Assembly: GCA_014898415.1 (NCBI GenBank)
Contig: RCTD01000002.1
Span: 1-64,000 of the forward strand
DNA length: 64,000 nt
Source: Stromatinia cepivora
Taxonomy: Eukaryota > Ascomycota > Leotiomycetes > Helotiales > Sclerotiniaceae
Reading direction: 5' to 3'
The notes under the pieces are model-generated. The model ran no database searches and had not been told where the DNA came from. It saw only the letters and a list, made by a program, of their open reading frames with translations. Positions 23,960-36,050 of this stretch are shown here, one piece after another (position 1 is the stretch's first letter; the number at the start of each line of letters is the position of its first letter). The translations under genes were made by a program, and so were the position numbers.

Positions 23960-25760
23960 GGTGATGTGATCTTAATCAAAACACATATAAATGTTGATAA
24001 TTGACAATATCCAACCAATTGTGAATTGAAAATATTACGGCCGCAAACAAACTTGGAATAGCTTTTGCACACAATGATATCAAAGTAGTTTGGGAGGTTT
24101 ACGTTGTCCATGCCATGGAGAGAACAGAGAACAGACGGAGAGAGAGGAAATCATTTATTTTCCGCGGATTCTCGGTCTGTCCGGTCCACTTTTACATTAA
24201 GGTTACCCTCTCTGACAGCCAATCAAATGTGTCACACTACAAACGATTATTCACGCCCCCTCCGTTCCGTACTCATAGGACTTACGTAAGATCTTACCAA
24301 AACATATTAGGGAGCACCGGAAGAAGTATTCGAAGTATTCAATCCATTTCACATCATGAAGTCATTCGAAGTATTTAATCATTTCATATCATATAATCAT
24401 TCGAAGTATTTAATCATTTCATATCACATAATCATTCGAAGCGCTTATCCATCCCATAACACGCCTCTAAAGAAGAAGTTTCTTAAAATCATCCCTAAGA
24501 TATACATATCTCCTGGTTTAATGTTCACAACGACGGAATTTGTTGTTCTTTTCCCGGACGGTTGAGGAGCAAGTCACGAGGAGTGAGAAGAATGCGTCCC
24601 GTGACTCCATATTCGAAGAGCACCCCTTTCCACATGGACTCTAAACCACCATATCAAAAGTACCACACAATCATCTTCTTACATGTTTGAATACAACAGA
24701 ATTCTCATTATATCCTCAAGAAATCGCCCCTCTTTACACACAAAATCCATCTTAACATTCGAGCAGAAACACCCGCACCATATATTCCGACATCCAATGT
24801 TACAGCTGAATATAGTACAGAATTAATAGATGACAAGACAGCCTTGATGTTCATTGCGCCAAGAGAGCCAACGCCAAAACACCAGGCGCCAGGTCACTGT
24901 TTGGATGAGCATGAAACTTTTTGATATAATTTCTTACTGCAATTAATTTGTACGATTTTTGTTGCGGTTGGTAAATGATTTCTTGCTGCTGATTCTGGGG
25001 TTATGTTATTGCGGGGTGCTCTACACAAATCGTAACAACTAAGATTACACAAAGTAAACTTCATGAATCTTCATAAGGTTAATCTCCATTTATTATCATC
25101 TTGCCGCCACAGACCGAAAAAAAAAACAAAAAAACAAAAAAACAAAAAAACAGCAAGTCCATCAAACCTCAAATCCATTGCGTTTCATATCTTCATTAGC
25201 CTCTCGAGCCTGTATCCGAGCACCCTCCCAAACAAAAAAGACCTCATATACATTCATCCCATTTCCCCACCACATCCACCAGATCCCATCTTTATTAATT
25301 CCCCAGACCCTCAGATCATCAGTGTTTTAAAACATGCTTATACGCAAGCTTATTTCTTTTTCTTAAAATGCTTCGTTACACTAATAAGGGGTTACGTCTA
25401 TCATCTGGTTCGAAGCAAATATACACACTTCCAAATGTCTGACCAGATGTTTGGAGGTCTGTGTTAGATTTTGGGAAGGGGGGACGGGATTCTCAAACTT
25501 CTGGAGAATGAAAGAAAGAATGCAATAGGCACTTCGGATGATTACTTGTATAAGTAGATGGGAAATTGATGAGTTACTTTTTTTTTTTTTATTTTTTTTT
25601 TTTACTTTTATTCATTTATGTTTCTTTTTCTGTCGAAACACCTTGTCCAATTTTCTGTATTCCTCCTATATCGTGTATCCATCGAACAGGTTTCGACATC
25701 CTCATTCATTAGCCGCATAATCCAAAAACCCTAATCTCCAACCCCAACCTCATACCCAAA
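23960..25760. other. Intergenic region with simple repeats
   Basis: It contains the promoter of the zinc-cluster gene, a 35-bp tandem repeat (24328-24440), a CAAAAAAA tandem repeat (about 25116-25152) and long T runs (about 25578-25603). No conserved frame was found. Confidence 0.55.
24328..24440 (+). repeat. Tandem repeat, period 35-36 bp, about 3 copies
   Basis: ATTCGAAG recurs at 24328, 24364, 24399 and 24434, each time followed by TATTTAATCATTTCATATCA or a close variant. The last unit is partial. Confidence 0.8.
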
Positions 25761-26218
25761 ATGCGTGTCTCAATCCTTATCGCCCTCCTACCATTAACTC
25801 TCGCCTCACCAGTACGTATCTCTCGCTCCATAATCTTACATACATCACATCCTAACAAATCCCCCAGACAAAACGCCAACTCGGTAATCTCCTCGGTGGT
25901 GCAACAGGGACAGGAACAGGTACCTCAACAGGCGGCGCTGATCTCTTATCTGGAATCACAGGAGGAGGGGCCGCGCCAGCAGCTGGTAGTACCGCTACTA
26001 GTGGAGCTGCAGGAGCTGGGGGACTGGTGAGTTTTTAGTTGTTTTTTGCGTTTTGATGACTTGCTTGGATTGGGGATGAGTGCTGATTGATGATTGTATA
26101 GGATACGCTTATTGCTGGTTTGACGGGTGGTGCAGGTGCAGGTGCTGGGGGTGCTGGGGGTGCTGGGGGTGCTGCAGGTGGCACAGATCTTCTTTCTGGG
26201 TTGACTGGTGCTGCTTGA
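25761..26218 (+). CDS. Small secreted Gly/Ala/Thr-rich protein with Kex2-type site
   Basis: Three exons (25761-25811, 25868-26026, 26102-26218) join in phase 0 to a 108-residue protein; both introns are GT-AG. Residues 1-16 form a signal peptide (MRVSILIALLPLTLAS). A dibasic KRQ follows almost at once, a typical Kex2 cleavage context, so the mature peptide would start QLGNLLGG. The remainder is dominated by Gly, Ala, Thr and Leu, with LLSG(I/L)TG occurring twice and a GAG/GGA run. The family is not recognised. It shares the layout signal peptide, KRQL, Gly/Ser/Leu repeats with the single-exon gene at 27020, so the two may be related. Possible roles: surface-active or effector-like secreted peptide; this is inference. 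Confidence 0.72.
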
Positions 26219-27019
26219 GTTATTTGAGGTGGGATTTTTGGGGATGGAATTGGGAGGCGTGGAGAATTGGAATTTATGCGAAGTGACTGAGAGATGAGGC
26301 GACGAGAAGACGAGAAGACGAGAACTTTCACTTATACCCTGCTTAGAAAGATTCGATTGTATTCAGAGAACGAAAAAATTATTACACTCAGATTTCCTAG
26401 AACTAGTGCAATGAATATGAATGATTGCTTTGACTGCATAGACCGAAGTTTCATTCGTGAGTCGGTAGTTGAATATCCATGATAGACTTGAGCCCCTTGG
26501 TCAAGTGAAGCCAATTGACGACCCCCTCCATCAATATCCTAGATATGAACATGATTCTACCACTTATTCTGGCTCCTTATATCAGTATGAAGTTTCAAAT
26601 GAATGGATCAACAAAACGATATATTTCCGGTCGCATGAACATAGACAGCAGGCATCCAAATACACCGGCGTTAGATTCAGCAATACCTTGCTCTGCCCCC
26701 AAATGTTGCTTTTAAAATATGGAAAACTGTCCGATGTTAATATCGAACATAAAGCTTATTGGTGATACTTTTTCTGACTCCTGTAATTATAATTATATCT
26801 GATGTATATAGGCTCGCAAGTATCCGACTTGGTAGCCATCACTTTCTCTTCATCCGATCACTACATTCCTTCCAGAAGACTCGCCAGTCCAGGAAAACAT
26901 CCAACGTTTGACGCTCATCTTGTAACTTTCATACACGAATTTCCGAGTTCACCCTACCAAACCACATTCTTACCATTTCGTCCCCCAATATTCCGCCTCC
27001 CAAAAACCAACAAATCAAA
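26219..27019. other. Intergenic region between the two small secreted-protein genes
   Basis: No conserved frame was found. A pyrimidine/adenine-rich leader (CAAAAACCAACAAATCAAA) directly precedes the second gene. Confidence 0.5.
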
Positions 27020-27376
27020 ATGCATTTCCATTTCTCCCTCATCATCGCCATCCTCCCCCTCATCTCGAGCGCGCCCACCAATATGCCAAAGCGCCAACTC
27101 GACACTCTTCTCGGCTCAGGCACATCTGCATCCGACCTATCAGGTCTCGGATCTCTTCTCGATGGCAGTGGAACAAGTACAACTTCCGGACTCGCTTCCT
27201 TGGAGAGTAGGTTATCATCGCTGGGTTCTCTAGGTAGCGGAACGAGTACATCTTCAGGACTCGCTTCTTTGGAGAGCGAGATTTCATCGCTTATGGGTGG
27301 CGCGGGAGCATCGTCAGGTGCGGATAGATTGAGCTCCTTATTGGGCGGTTTGACACGAAAGGAGAAGAAAGCTTAG
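27020..27376 (+). CDS. Small secreted Ser/Gly/Leu-rich protein with 23-residue repeat
   Basis: Single-exon gene of 118 residues. A signal peptide (about residues 1-18, ending ISSA) is followed by PKRQL, a Kex2-type dibasic site. The mature part holds two copies of a 23-residue repeat of the type GSGTSTTSGLASLES (27164-27301, period 69 bp) and further SSLLGG and GSLLDG units, and ends with the basic tail RKEKKA. No cysteines in the mature part. Leu is spaced as in short amphipathic helices. The layout parallels the protein at 25761. The family is not recognised; secretion and Kex2 processing are inferred from sequence. Confidence 0.75.
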   Translation: MHFHFSLIIAILPLISSAPTNMPKRQLDTLLGSGTSASDLSGLGSLLDGSGTSTTSGLASLESRLSSLGSLGSGTSTSSGLASLESEISSLMGGAGASSGADRLSSLLGGLTRKEKKA

Positions 27377-27894
27377 AGTCGGTGTGGAGATTGTGTATTT
27401 AACAGGTTTTGGTGTTTGAAATTCGGAAATTGTGGAGATCTGGAACGATGTATGATACAGTTGCTGGGAGATATCTGGAGTGGAATAAATTTTGGAATTT
27501 CGGAGTCACCCTTCGATCTCAATTCGCAACAATTGACAGTTACAAGCCCTTGAATTCCTCCCCATCGCAGCAATCAACAGAAGTCAACCATATCATTATT
27601 GAATATACACTAATGTGCATTTCTCCTATTGTGACCTTTGCCTTCGCTGCGCGGACTCTCGATATCACTACCATCTTCACATCAATGTCGTACCTTCTCC
27701 TATTATTAACTCCGCTGAGCGTTCTCTTCTAAATAATCCCTGTATTCGGTGCCGGTTTCACCTGCCTCACCCGTATCTAGATGTTTTTAGAGTACGATTC
27801 AAGAGCTGATTTCCGTAAGTTAGCTTTCACACGCTCGAGGGATAACTTGGTGACCAAGGGCTCTGCGTCCCAAAATGGGGCTGCTTAACTCGGC
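27377..27894. other. Intergenic region, nothing recognised
   Basis: Separates the small secreted-protein gene from the decayed block that starts with the ABC-transporter relic. No conserved frame. Confidence 0.45.
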
Positions 27895-28518
27895 TTGGCG
27901 ATGAGCATCTCTAAAGGCAACTTTGGTTGGGAGGAAGACAAGCTAGCTCTCCAAGACATTAACCTTGACATTGCAGCTTCGCGGCTGACCATTGTTATCG
28001 GCACTGTCGCGTCTGGCAAGTCAACCGTATATAAAGTTATTTTAGGCGAAGCTCCTGTTACACAAGGGCAGGTGACGATAGGTTCTGGTTGGCTTCCCGG
28101 GAAGGTTGGGTTCTGCGATCAAACTCCATGCTTGTCGAATACGATAATTCGCTAGAATATCGTGGGTTTCTGCGCATTTGATAAAGCACGATATTATGAG
28201 GTTCTTGAGGCCTCTATGCTACTTTAGGATCTGGTCGTCCTACCACAAGGAGACCAGACCAATGTAGCACCGCTCAAAAGAATCGAGTATGTATTGCAAG
28301 GGCTTTATATCTCGATTCTAGCTTTCTCGTCTTTGATGATATCTTAAGTGGACTCGACGCTAACACCGAAGAACAAGTCTTCCGCGCAGTCTTTTCTTCC
28401 ACTGGTCTTCTCCGCCACAGGAAAGCGACGGCGGTGCTTTGTACCCACTCTATCAGACATTTGCCTTCTACAGACCATATTGTTGCTCTCGGTTTGAATG
28501 GTAGGATCGTCGAGCAGG
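27895..28518 (+). pseudogene. ABCC-type (MRP) transporter fragment, nucleotide-binding domain 1
   Basis: A relic of a full ABC transporter of the multidrug-resistance-associated type. Recognisable pieces in order: GNFGWEED before the domain, Walker A (GTVASGKST), the Q-loop context GFCDQTPCLSNTIIR, NIVGF, VLPQGDQTN, ARALYLDSSFLVFDD (Walker B) and LCTHSIRHLP (switch His). It is broken by in-frame TAG at 28153-28155 and 28225-28227, both readily explained as CAG to TAG, and by a deletion and frameshift near 28270-28290 that removes the LSGGQ signature. Membrane domains and the second NBD are absent. It is clearly non-functional. Confidence 0.85.
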
Positions 28519-29481
28519 TAAATTCAGACATCGGGCGTTGGAACCATACCAGTAACAGCAGCTGTTGAAAAGAGAACATGAACAGCGGCGGGTGATACAG
28601 CCACGCCCAGAGCTGTAAGTGATTACTCAAAGAAACCATGGAAGGCACAGCGTGTCCTTGATCGGATTGCTTACGATAATGTTTGCTTCAGAGGTAGTAG
28701 CCATGTAATAGAGGATATCCATACAACTTGCCCGAGGTGTATGATTGAGAAATGATTTGTTGCCTGGCATGGCATGGGTCGGAGATCGGTCAATCTAATC
28801 GGTCCGGATTTAAAGCGAATTGAGGGAAATTTCAGTGAACAGTATTCGATTATTGCGTCCAGTTTTTTCTCCCGTCGGATTGCGTCGGAACGGAGCGGCT
28901 TGTCAAGTCAATATATCACGTGTAAGTCATCGCGGCATCGTACAGCGTATCGGATCTCGTTGATACTTCGGCACGCCACGCTTCGATAGCACTCCCAACC
29001 ATGAAAAATTCCCCATCACTTCGTCCCAGGACACGCGATATTTCAAACTGGATTTGGATGAGATAGTTAATCCCCTAATTTTCGGCCAATAGAAGCAAAG
29101 ATTCAGTACTAACGGTTGTCCCCGCTAGCCTTCGTCAAGCCTTTTCTCAGTCGTCTAGAGCGTTGGCCACGAGGAGCGCAACTCTAATAATTTTACTCGA
29201 GTCGTTCGTGAAATACGGAGCCTTGATAATAATTCACATGAAGATTTACCAGATTCTCTTTTGTTGCGAGGCTTCTTGAAATGCAAGGCAAACCGAGAAC
29301 AACTAAGCGCTGTTGGATGTTCCTTCACACCAACCTAATTCGTCAGCTCAAGGCACCAAGTCAAGCTGCATAAGCTCATCCCACCAAGCACATAAACCTC
29401 GCAGCACAGTCTGCCAAACTTCCGGAATTACTTTGTATCAAATTTGAGATGAGCTGAAGCTGAGCGCAAGCACCTCGCACT
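28519..29481. other. Decayed DNA between two pseudogenes
   Basis: No conserved coding segment could be assigned. Short open stretches such as RIAYDNVCFRG near 28660 may be further relics but are not identifiable. Confidence 0.4.
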
Positions 29482-32400
29482 ATGGAATCTGCTGAGACCG
29501 AAGACTCGATCTCCAAGCAGAGGCAGCGTGCAAGTCCAGAGACCGGGCCCTTTGTCCTCCGAAGCTTGCTGGAGGATCTGCCATGGTCCGCAGAAGGGAA
29601 TAGAGATGATATCCAGATCAATTGTGTTGAGTTTCTAGGTATGGGTGCATGCGGCACATGCTGGCTGCAACCACAAAGCGACAAGGTTAACAATGACCAG
29701 ACCAAAACGTATATATTGGAACATCTGCCTCGGAGATCCTCCACTTTGTACAGATACCTCCCAACCCAAAAGATACTACAGGAAGACCCTCATATATCCT
29801 AGCCTCGAGACTAGCTCCTGACTTCCACAAACCACAGTCGTCCACTCGCACAAGTGTCCAGCAGATATTACTTCTACCCGCAATAAACAAGACTTGTATA
29901 TTGTACAATTGAACAATCACATTCTATTCTCTCCCAGAACTTAGTCCAGTCTTTAGCTCAGCTCAGATTCGATCGTGCAACTGGATTGGTGGTATAGACC
30001 TAAATGCCGACCCTAGGAGCAGTGACTCTAATAGCAGGAGTCGTTCAGTTGTATTACTGGCATGCTTGAACAAGAAGATCCAGGTCATTAAAATCAGCGG
30101 ACAACCGCGACCGCTTAGAGTACACAATTATATGTCGACTGTGCATTTAGAAATTTGCTAACTCTTCTCAGTCTATAGACTTTGAGGGAAGTACGATTTC
30201 GATTCGTCGTGATTCGATTGCATGCGTAGCTAACACTCGATCGTACGCTCTCCTTGATGTTAATCGACTGCTAAAGATCTCTCTATTCTCGATCTCTTCG
30301 TTACACGATTCTCAATCAAGCAATATATGTGGCCATGAAGGGAGTATTTCAGGAAGTATAGGCACATCACGGAGCGCCTCTTCAGCCCAAAGCCCCACGG
30401 CAGGACTTTTAGACGATTGCACTCATGGCCGAAGCACAAGTTTGGGCACCTTCATGACAAGCGGTGCTCGAAGTCAGACACCACGGGACGCGGGTGGAGA
30501 TCGTACAAGCGGAGAGACACTAAGAGGGATATTTCGGGAAGCTTTCCTAGTAACGGGTTCGGGCCGAGTTAGTCCACCTCGAGAACTGAGCTCTGAAAAT
30601 AAACCGCTACCAGCGCCTCCGGCTGAGCCTACAGCGGAACAATCGCCATCAGCTGCGACACCGGGATATTTGAAACCTCATATTGTCTCTCCTACCCCTC
30701 AGGAATTCTTACTCGTGACTGGCGCAGAACCGCGCGATCCTGGGGTAGGCATGTTTGTGAATCTAGAAGGAGACCCAACGCGTACAATGCTGGAGTTTGA
30801 CAGATATCCTGATCAGCTCGTAGCAGATGGCCGAGGAATTGGAGTAGATCCTACGCCGACCAATATTGGAGATGCCGAGGAAGGGTATGTCCTTGCGTCT
30901 ATGAGTAGAGACGTAGGAGAAGAGATGAAGTATGGAATAGAAATACAAAGGTGGGACTTGGACCCAGGGGATGTTCACTCGGAGAAATATTGGCTAGAAA
31001 CTCCATCGGGCGAAAGTGGCGACGATATGAAATCGTCTAGAGTTGGTCTCCGAGACTTGGCTGATTCTGGAGATGTCTATTTTAATGAAGTGGTCGACCG
31101 TCTGCGTCTGAAAAGATTCCAGCCATTCGTCTCATAGTCTACGGACGCTTCTATCCTATCTTTGTGTAGCGTTGACTCCAGGACGGCGATGTCTTTAGAA
31201 CGAGTATCGGGAGAGCGAGAGCTGCTTAAGAGTGAAGTTGCACTACCCGAGGGCTGGGAAGATCGTCGAAACAGAGAAGAGCAACAAATTGCTGAAAGAT
31301 TAGCGCATGCTAAAACACGGATAGTGGCATGGTCTGGGAAGAATATTTGGTGGGTCGTAAGAAATCCCTTGGTGTTACGGTTAGATGCTAGTATCTCTGA
31401 AATGATGAGCAATGAGATTCGAGATGATCAACCATATACTTCTTTCGATCGATGGAAATTAGTCCAAATGATCAATTCTTTGCGCAGACGCGAAGCAACT
31501 TCAGAGATCGAGTTTCTGAGTCTTGGATATATTTGGCAGCGAGTAGGATTATTGCTCTTGATAACTGGGCTCGACGTACAATCTCATACTGAGAAGGAGT
31601 ACCAGCTAGTAGAAGAAGCGCTTGTAGAAGGAGGCCTGGATCCTCGTGTTATACTTGCGATCGTGCCTTATCTACGAAATGAGATTGTAGAAGGTAGAAC
31701 TGGCATTTGGATCTATGGAGGTGTCAAAGACGTGGCAGACAGCGTTATCACAAATGGTATACCCAATATTAGGGATAGCATAAAGGAAGACGGAATGTCC
31801 GGCCAAATTTTACATTTTCTAAGGAGATATCTACATGCTTGGAGAAAGAAGAAGGGATACGGTAGTGTTGCAAATAATGCTGAAATATCCAGAAGCGTCG
31901 ATGCAGCACTACTGGTTGTTCTACTACAGCTCGATAAGTCTACACCTTCAGGTCCTCCTACAGCAAAGTCGGTCAGGGTTGAGCTTTACAATGTTATTGA
32001 CACTGGTGTCGATTGCTCCGAGAGGGCTATCTTTTTGTTAGAGTCACATCATCGTCTCTATGTGCTTAGTCGGCTATACCAAAGCCGCAAGATGGCAGGC
32101 GAGGTACTTGCAACTTGGCGCCGAATTTTGGAAGGCGAGCTAGATGAGGGTGGAGAGTTTCGAGAAGGCGAGCAAAAGGTTCGAGAATACTTGACCAAGA
32201 TTCATAATGCGGCTTTGGTAAAAGAATACGGAGTCTGGCTGGCTGACCGAAATATAAAGCTTGGAGTTCAGGTCTTCGCAGACGATCGAAGCTAAGTCAA
32301 GTTCGAACCTACGCATGTTGTCGAAATCCTCCGTCAAGATGCACTAAGGGCAGTAAAGGACTACCTAGAATACCTAGTGTTCAGTAAGAAGTATACGGAG

Positions 32401-33183
32401 TATATTAATGAACTTTTGGTATACTATCTGGATATTGTTATAACTAAGCTTGAGGAGTCCCCAAGAGCAAGAACAACTTTGGCACTAACATACGAATCAT
32501 ACCGTACACTTCGGCCACCCAAACCTACCTACCGCCAATTTATTATTGACAATACCGTCGATGAAGAATGATGGCATAGCCGGCTATGTCTTCTCCAACT
32601 TCTCGGGGGCAGCCAAGGTTCAGCATTAGAATACGATATAACGACCATCTTATCCAGAATAGCACCCTATACGTCCTCCCTCGTCCCTGAGATCATTATC
32701 CTCAATGGCCGACAGTCAAGACATAATGAGGCACTCCAATTACTTACACACGGCCTCGATAACTACGACACAGCAATTAACTACTGCCTTTTAGGCGGCT
32801 CTTCCATCTACCATCCCACCTCCGGCTCTCTTATCCCATCCTCACTCCCTTCGCGCCAAAAACAGCCCGCTCTTTTCCAGCACCTGCTTTCTAAGTTCTT
32901 GAAGATTGAAGACATATCCGACCGCATTGAGCAGACGTCTAATCTACTTATACACTTCGGAGGCTGGTTCGATATTGGACATGTGCTGGGTATGATCCCA
33001 GATACTTGGTCTATTGAGTTGATTAGTGGGTTCTTAGTCTCTGCATTGTGGGACGTTATGCGGGAACGGAGTGAGACGATGATGATGAAAGCGTTGAGTG
33101 GTGCAGCAAACTTGAAGGTCAATACAGAGTTGATTGGAAAGATTGAGGCGACTGGACCTTTCCAACCAAATCGATCAGTTTAA
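29482..33183 (+). pseudogene. VPS39: VPS39/AvaB (vacuolar HOPS subunit) pseudogene, nearly full length
   Basis: Copy of the fungal Vam6/Vps39-type protein, which tethers vacuolar membranes in the HOPS complex. The N-terminal CNH (citron-like) part is frame-broken at 29482-30430 (GPFVLRSLLED and INCVEF recognisable). From 30442 to 33183 one frame runs for 914 codons with only three stops: TAG 31135, TAA 32293 and TGA 32569. It encodes typical conserved segments such as VLASMSRDV, IEIQRWDLDPG, WWVVRNPLVLRLDA, YLRNEIVEGRTG, GVQVFADDRS, LRPPKPTYRQF, YCLLGGSSIYHP and ELISGFLVSALW. The extreme N terminus is missing. The gene is essential-type housekeeping, so an intact copy is expected elsewhere and this is probably a mutated duplicate. 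Confidence 0.88.
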
Positions 33184-33839
33184 CAGCGGGGACTAGCGGG
33201 TGCTAACATGAATACGCTTAGCGCTTAGACGATACGGCGGGGGCGATATAGCGGGGCGAAATTGATGTAGGGTTTCTCGGCACGCAGGGATGGACGTCAC
33301 AGAGGAAGTCACCGGCCCAAACAAGTGAGTCCTCTTCGCAAAGATTTATATTCCTAAGAGGAATAATATTAACTATCTGTTTGTAGTAGAGAGACAATGC
33401 TGCATTACTAAGAGAAACCTGACCAAAATTGTTCATGCTAGCCCCAACAAACAACCACATACGGCATATCAATCCAAATTTGAACACTCTGTCTATCCAA
33501 TTTTTTCTCCTACTGCTTGGCCACTCTGAGGACCATTTCCATCCAAGAAGCTCATCATTATCCCCATATCGAGGAGATGACTGATGGTCTAATCCCTTTA
33601 TAGGACAGAAGCAGTGTTGTCGTAGCTTTTTACTTGGCAGATGATGCCACATTAGGCCAACCTTTTTGGCTATGTTTTTCTCTGCTCTCAAGCTGTACAT
33701 TCCAATAATGCAATCGGAATTGATTGGCCTCACCAAGAATTCATTATCGTTCCAGTAATAGTAAGATGACTGCCTCTTGCCCCGTTTTCGTGTTGTGAGT
33801 CTTCCCGGTTGTTTAGCAAATATATCAACATTATAGATA
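33184..33839. other. Low-confidence reading frame and spacer
   Basis: A minus-strand open frame of 172 codons (33736-33218), extendable upstream, has Trp- and Cys-containing, non-repetitive composition. I do not recognise it and it sits between a pseudogene and an AT-rich block. It may be a relic. Confidence 0.3.
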
Positions 33840-34825
33840 CAGTCGATCCATAAAAGTTCTCGTTTATTATTTTATACAACTTTCAAAAATATCATAATCT
33901 TTATTAAATTATATATAATTTTATAAGTAATTGATTAATTGATTTGAATTAATGATCAAAATAAAGATATTTAACTAAAGTATTTTTCTATATAAAATTA
34001 ATTCAATAAATAATAATTTAATTGTTTAATATTTTGTATATCAATTTTTTATATCGATATATATTTCAATTTTAAAAGGTATATTTTTAATCAATTTCAG
34101 AAATAACCTTTCATTTAATATATTTTCTATTATTTGAAGATATAATTCAAATTCTTGTTTTGTATATTCCGATTCTGATTTATCTATTGTAATATCTGGG
34201 AATATTTTAAAGATCTTGATTTTTAGATATTATCAAATATGTTCAATAGAATTTAAATCAAGGGAATATAAAGACTAATCCTTCAATTCTATAATATTAT
34301 AAATACTAAATCAATTTTTAATTTTATAAATTTGATGAATAAAAGTATTATTTTGTATAAATTGATATTTAGGGTTCAATTCTTCGAAAATGAAAGCTAA
34401 TTCGATTTACAAGATCTTCAAATATGAATTGATAGAATATCTATATTTTTTTGATTCGAAATTTTTATTTATAATATAAAGGTTATTTTTTCTAAGATTC
34501 TAAAAATATATTTATATTATAATCTTTATATTCTTAGTATATTTATATTGTTGTTATTGAATAATAAATAACTCTCATTAATTACTTTATAATATAAAGG
34601 TCTATATATGTATTATATTCATTTTTGTTATTGTTATTGAATAATAAATAAGTCTTATTAACCACTTCACAATATAAAGGTCTATATATATATATATATA
34701 GAATATACTCATTCCGAATAATAAGAATAATATGATCAGTACGATCAATTAGGCCAATTAGATCAAATTGGTCAATTTGATCAATTCAACCTAATTGACC
34801 AAATCAACCAAATTAACCAATCAGC
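33840..34825. repeat. AT-saturated block with 80-bp tandem copies
   Basis: Almost pure A/T DNA without coding potential. The sequence TTATTGAATAATAAATAA with its following TATAATATAAAGGTCTATATAT recurs with an 80-bp period (about 34549-34700). At 34737-34822 a short degenerate GATCAATT/CCAATTAG-type repeat alternates orientation. The composition fits RIP-degraded repeats. Confidence 0.7.
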
Positions 34826-35006
34826 GGCTTCTCATTTGCATACTACAAGTTTCTCTTATCGGTCCGCATACAAATTCAGTTAGACGAGGACCACTTTTGG
34901 ACTTAATATCACTTGCATACATGTATCCCTGCAACGACTTCTCGGCCGTTACTCGCTGACTTCTGCACAAACACTTTTTGGCATTGGTGAGGAGCCATAC
35001 ATGGAA

Positions 35007-36050
35007 CTAAATAGGCCCGTCCCTTCTACAACATATTGGCTCGAGCCCATGGGCAACCTTGCGCCCATACACCTGAGGCATAATCAGCCCCTGAGAAGAG
35101 AGCTCACTTTTCCAGACCAGATCCTCCCGCCGGCAATGGTCACAGAGGATGGCATCGATCCCTTTACAGTCCCGTAGGTCGTTGTCCAAGCACCGGCCGA
35201 GGATGCGACGCCGACAACCCGTCGTCCGGATCAAGCTATTCACCTCACGCGTCTTCAGCTCAAGGCTACTATGCCCCCCCGCGTCCTCGGTTGGCCAGTC
35301 CTTATCCTCGATAATGATCACTGCCGTAACACGCCCCCCAGCCCGTCCAGCCCGTCCAGCCTCTTGAGCATAGTCAATTATACTATGTGGGGCCTCGAGG
35401 TGAATGACATGTGTAATACTGGGTGCATCGATCCCCGTCCCTAGCGCAGCCGTAGCCACCATGTAAGGTGTGTCACCTCGGAGCCACGCGTGGGGACCAG
35501 CTTCGCGCTGAGCGAGAAAGTGAGCATCGCTATCCTTGGGGTTCCCATGGTAGTAGTAACAGCCTAGCTGCCGAGCTAGCGCCTTGCATTTAGCATAGCT
35601 AGTGCAGTAGATTACGCCCTTCTCCCCCAGGGCCAGTTGCACAAGCCGAGCATCAAGTAGCTTCCGAGCCTCCATGGGCCCTCGCCCGTTCCGAACCCGC
35701 AGCACCGAGTACTCAACGTTGACACGGTGGCTAGACGCGCGGATATGGAGGGGGTTTTGGAGCTGTATGGCCTATTCAAATCCCCGCTGGTAGAGGGGCG
35801 GCAAGTTTCCCGTCCGGAAGACGAACGGTCAGCCCAGGTTGCGGAGGAGCACTAGGCCCCGGAGTTTCTTCTGGTACTCGTCAGCAGTAGTATGTGAGAT
35901 GACACTCGTCGATGACCACCCGGTCGAGCTCTCCCCGGATACGCAGATCGGCTGCCCACTGCAAGAGTCATTACTGGACGCCGCCTCGGCTGACACTAGG
36001 GCGACCCGCGGCCAGGAGTCGCGCGCTTCCGGCCTCTCGGAGGAGGTTGG
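35007..36050 (-). pseudogene. RecQ-like helicase relic, GC-rich
   Basis: On the minus strand the 5' part (36050-35706) contains IDECH (helicase motif II, DExH), FVFRTGNLPP (motif III-like) and NPLHIRASSHRVNVEY but is interrupted by stops and frameshifts. The 3' part (35705-35007) is an open frame of 232 codons with helicase C motifs: GVIYCTSYAKC (IV), YYHG, VATAALGTGID (V) and HLEAPHSIIDYAQEAGRAGR (VI), followed by a Cys/His segment (CDHCRRED). The N-terminal ATP-binding motif I is missing. Fungal RecQ copies of this sort are often telomere-linked or carried by mobile elements. The block is GC-rich and sits between AT-saturated blocks, so it either escaped RIP or arrived later. Confidence 0.83.

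Noticed and set aside
33218..33736. A 172-codon minus-strand frame.
   Set aside because: No domain, no clear start or splice context, and it lies in decayed DNA; kept only as a low-confidence spacer note.
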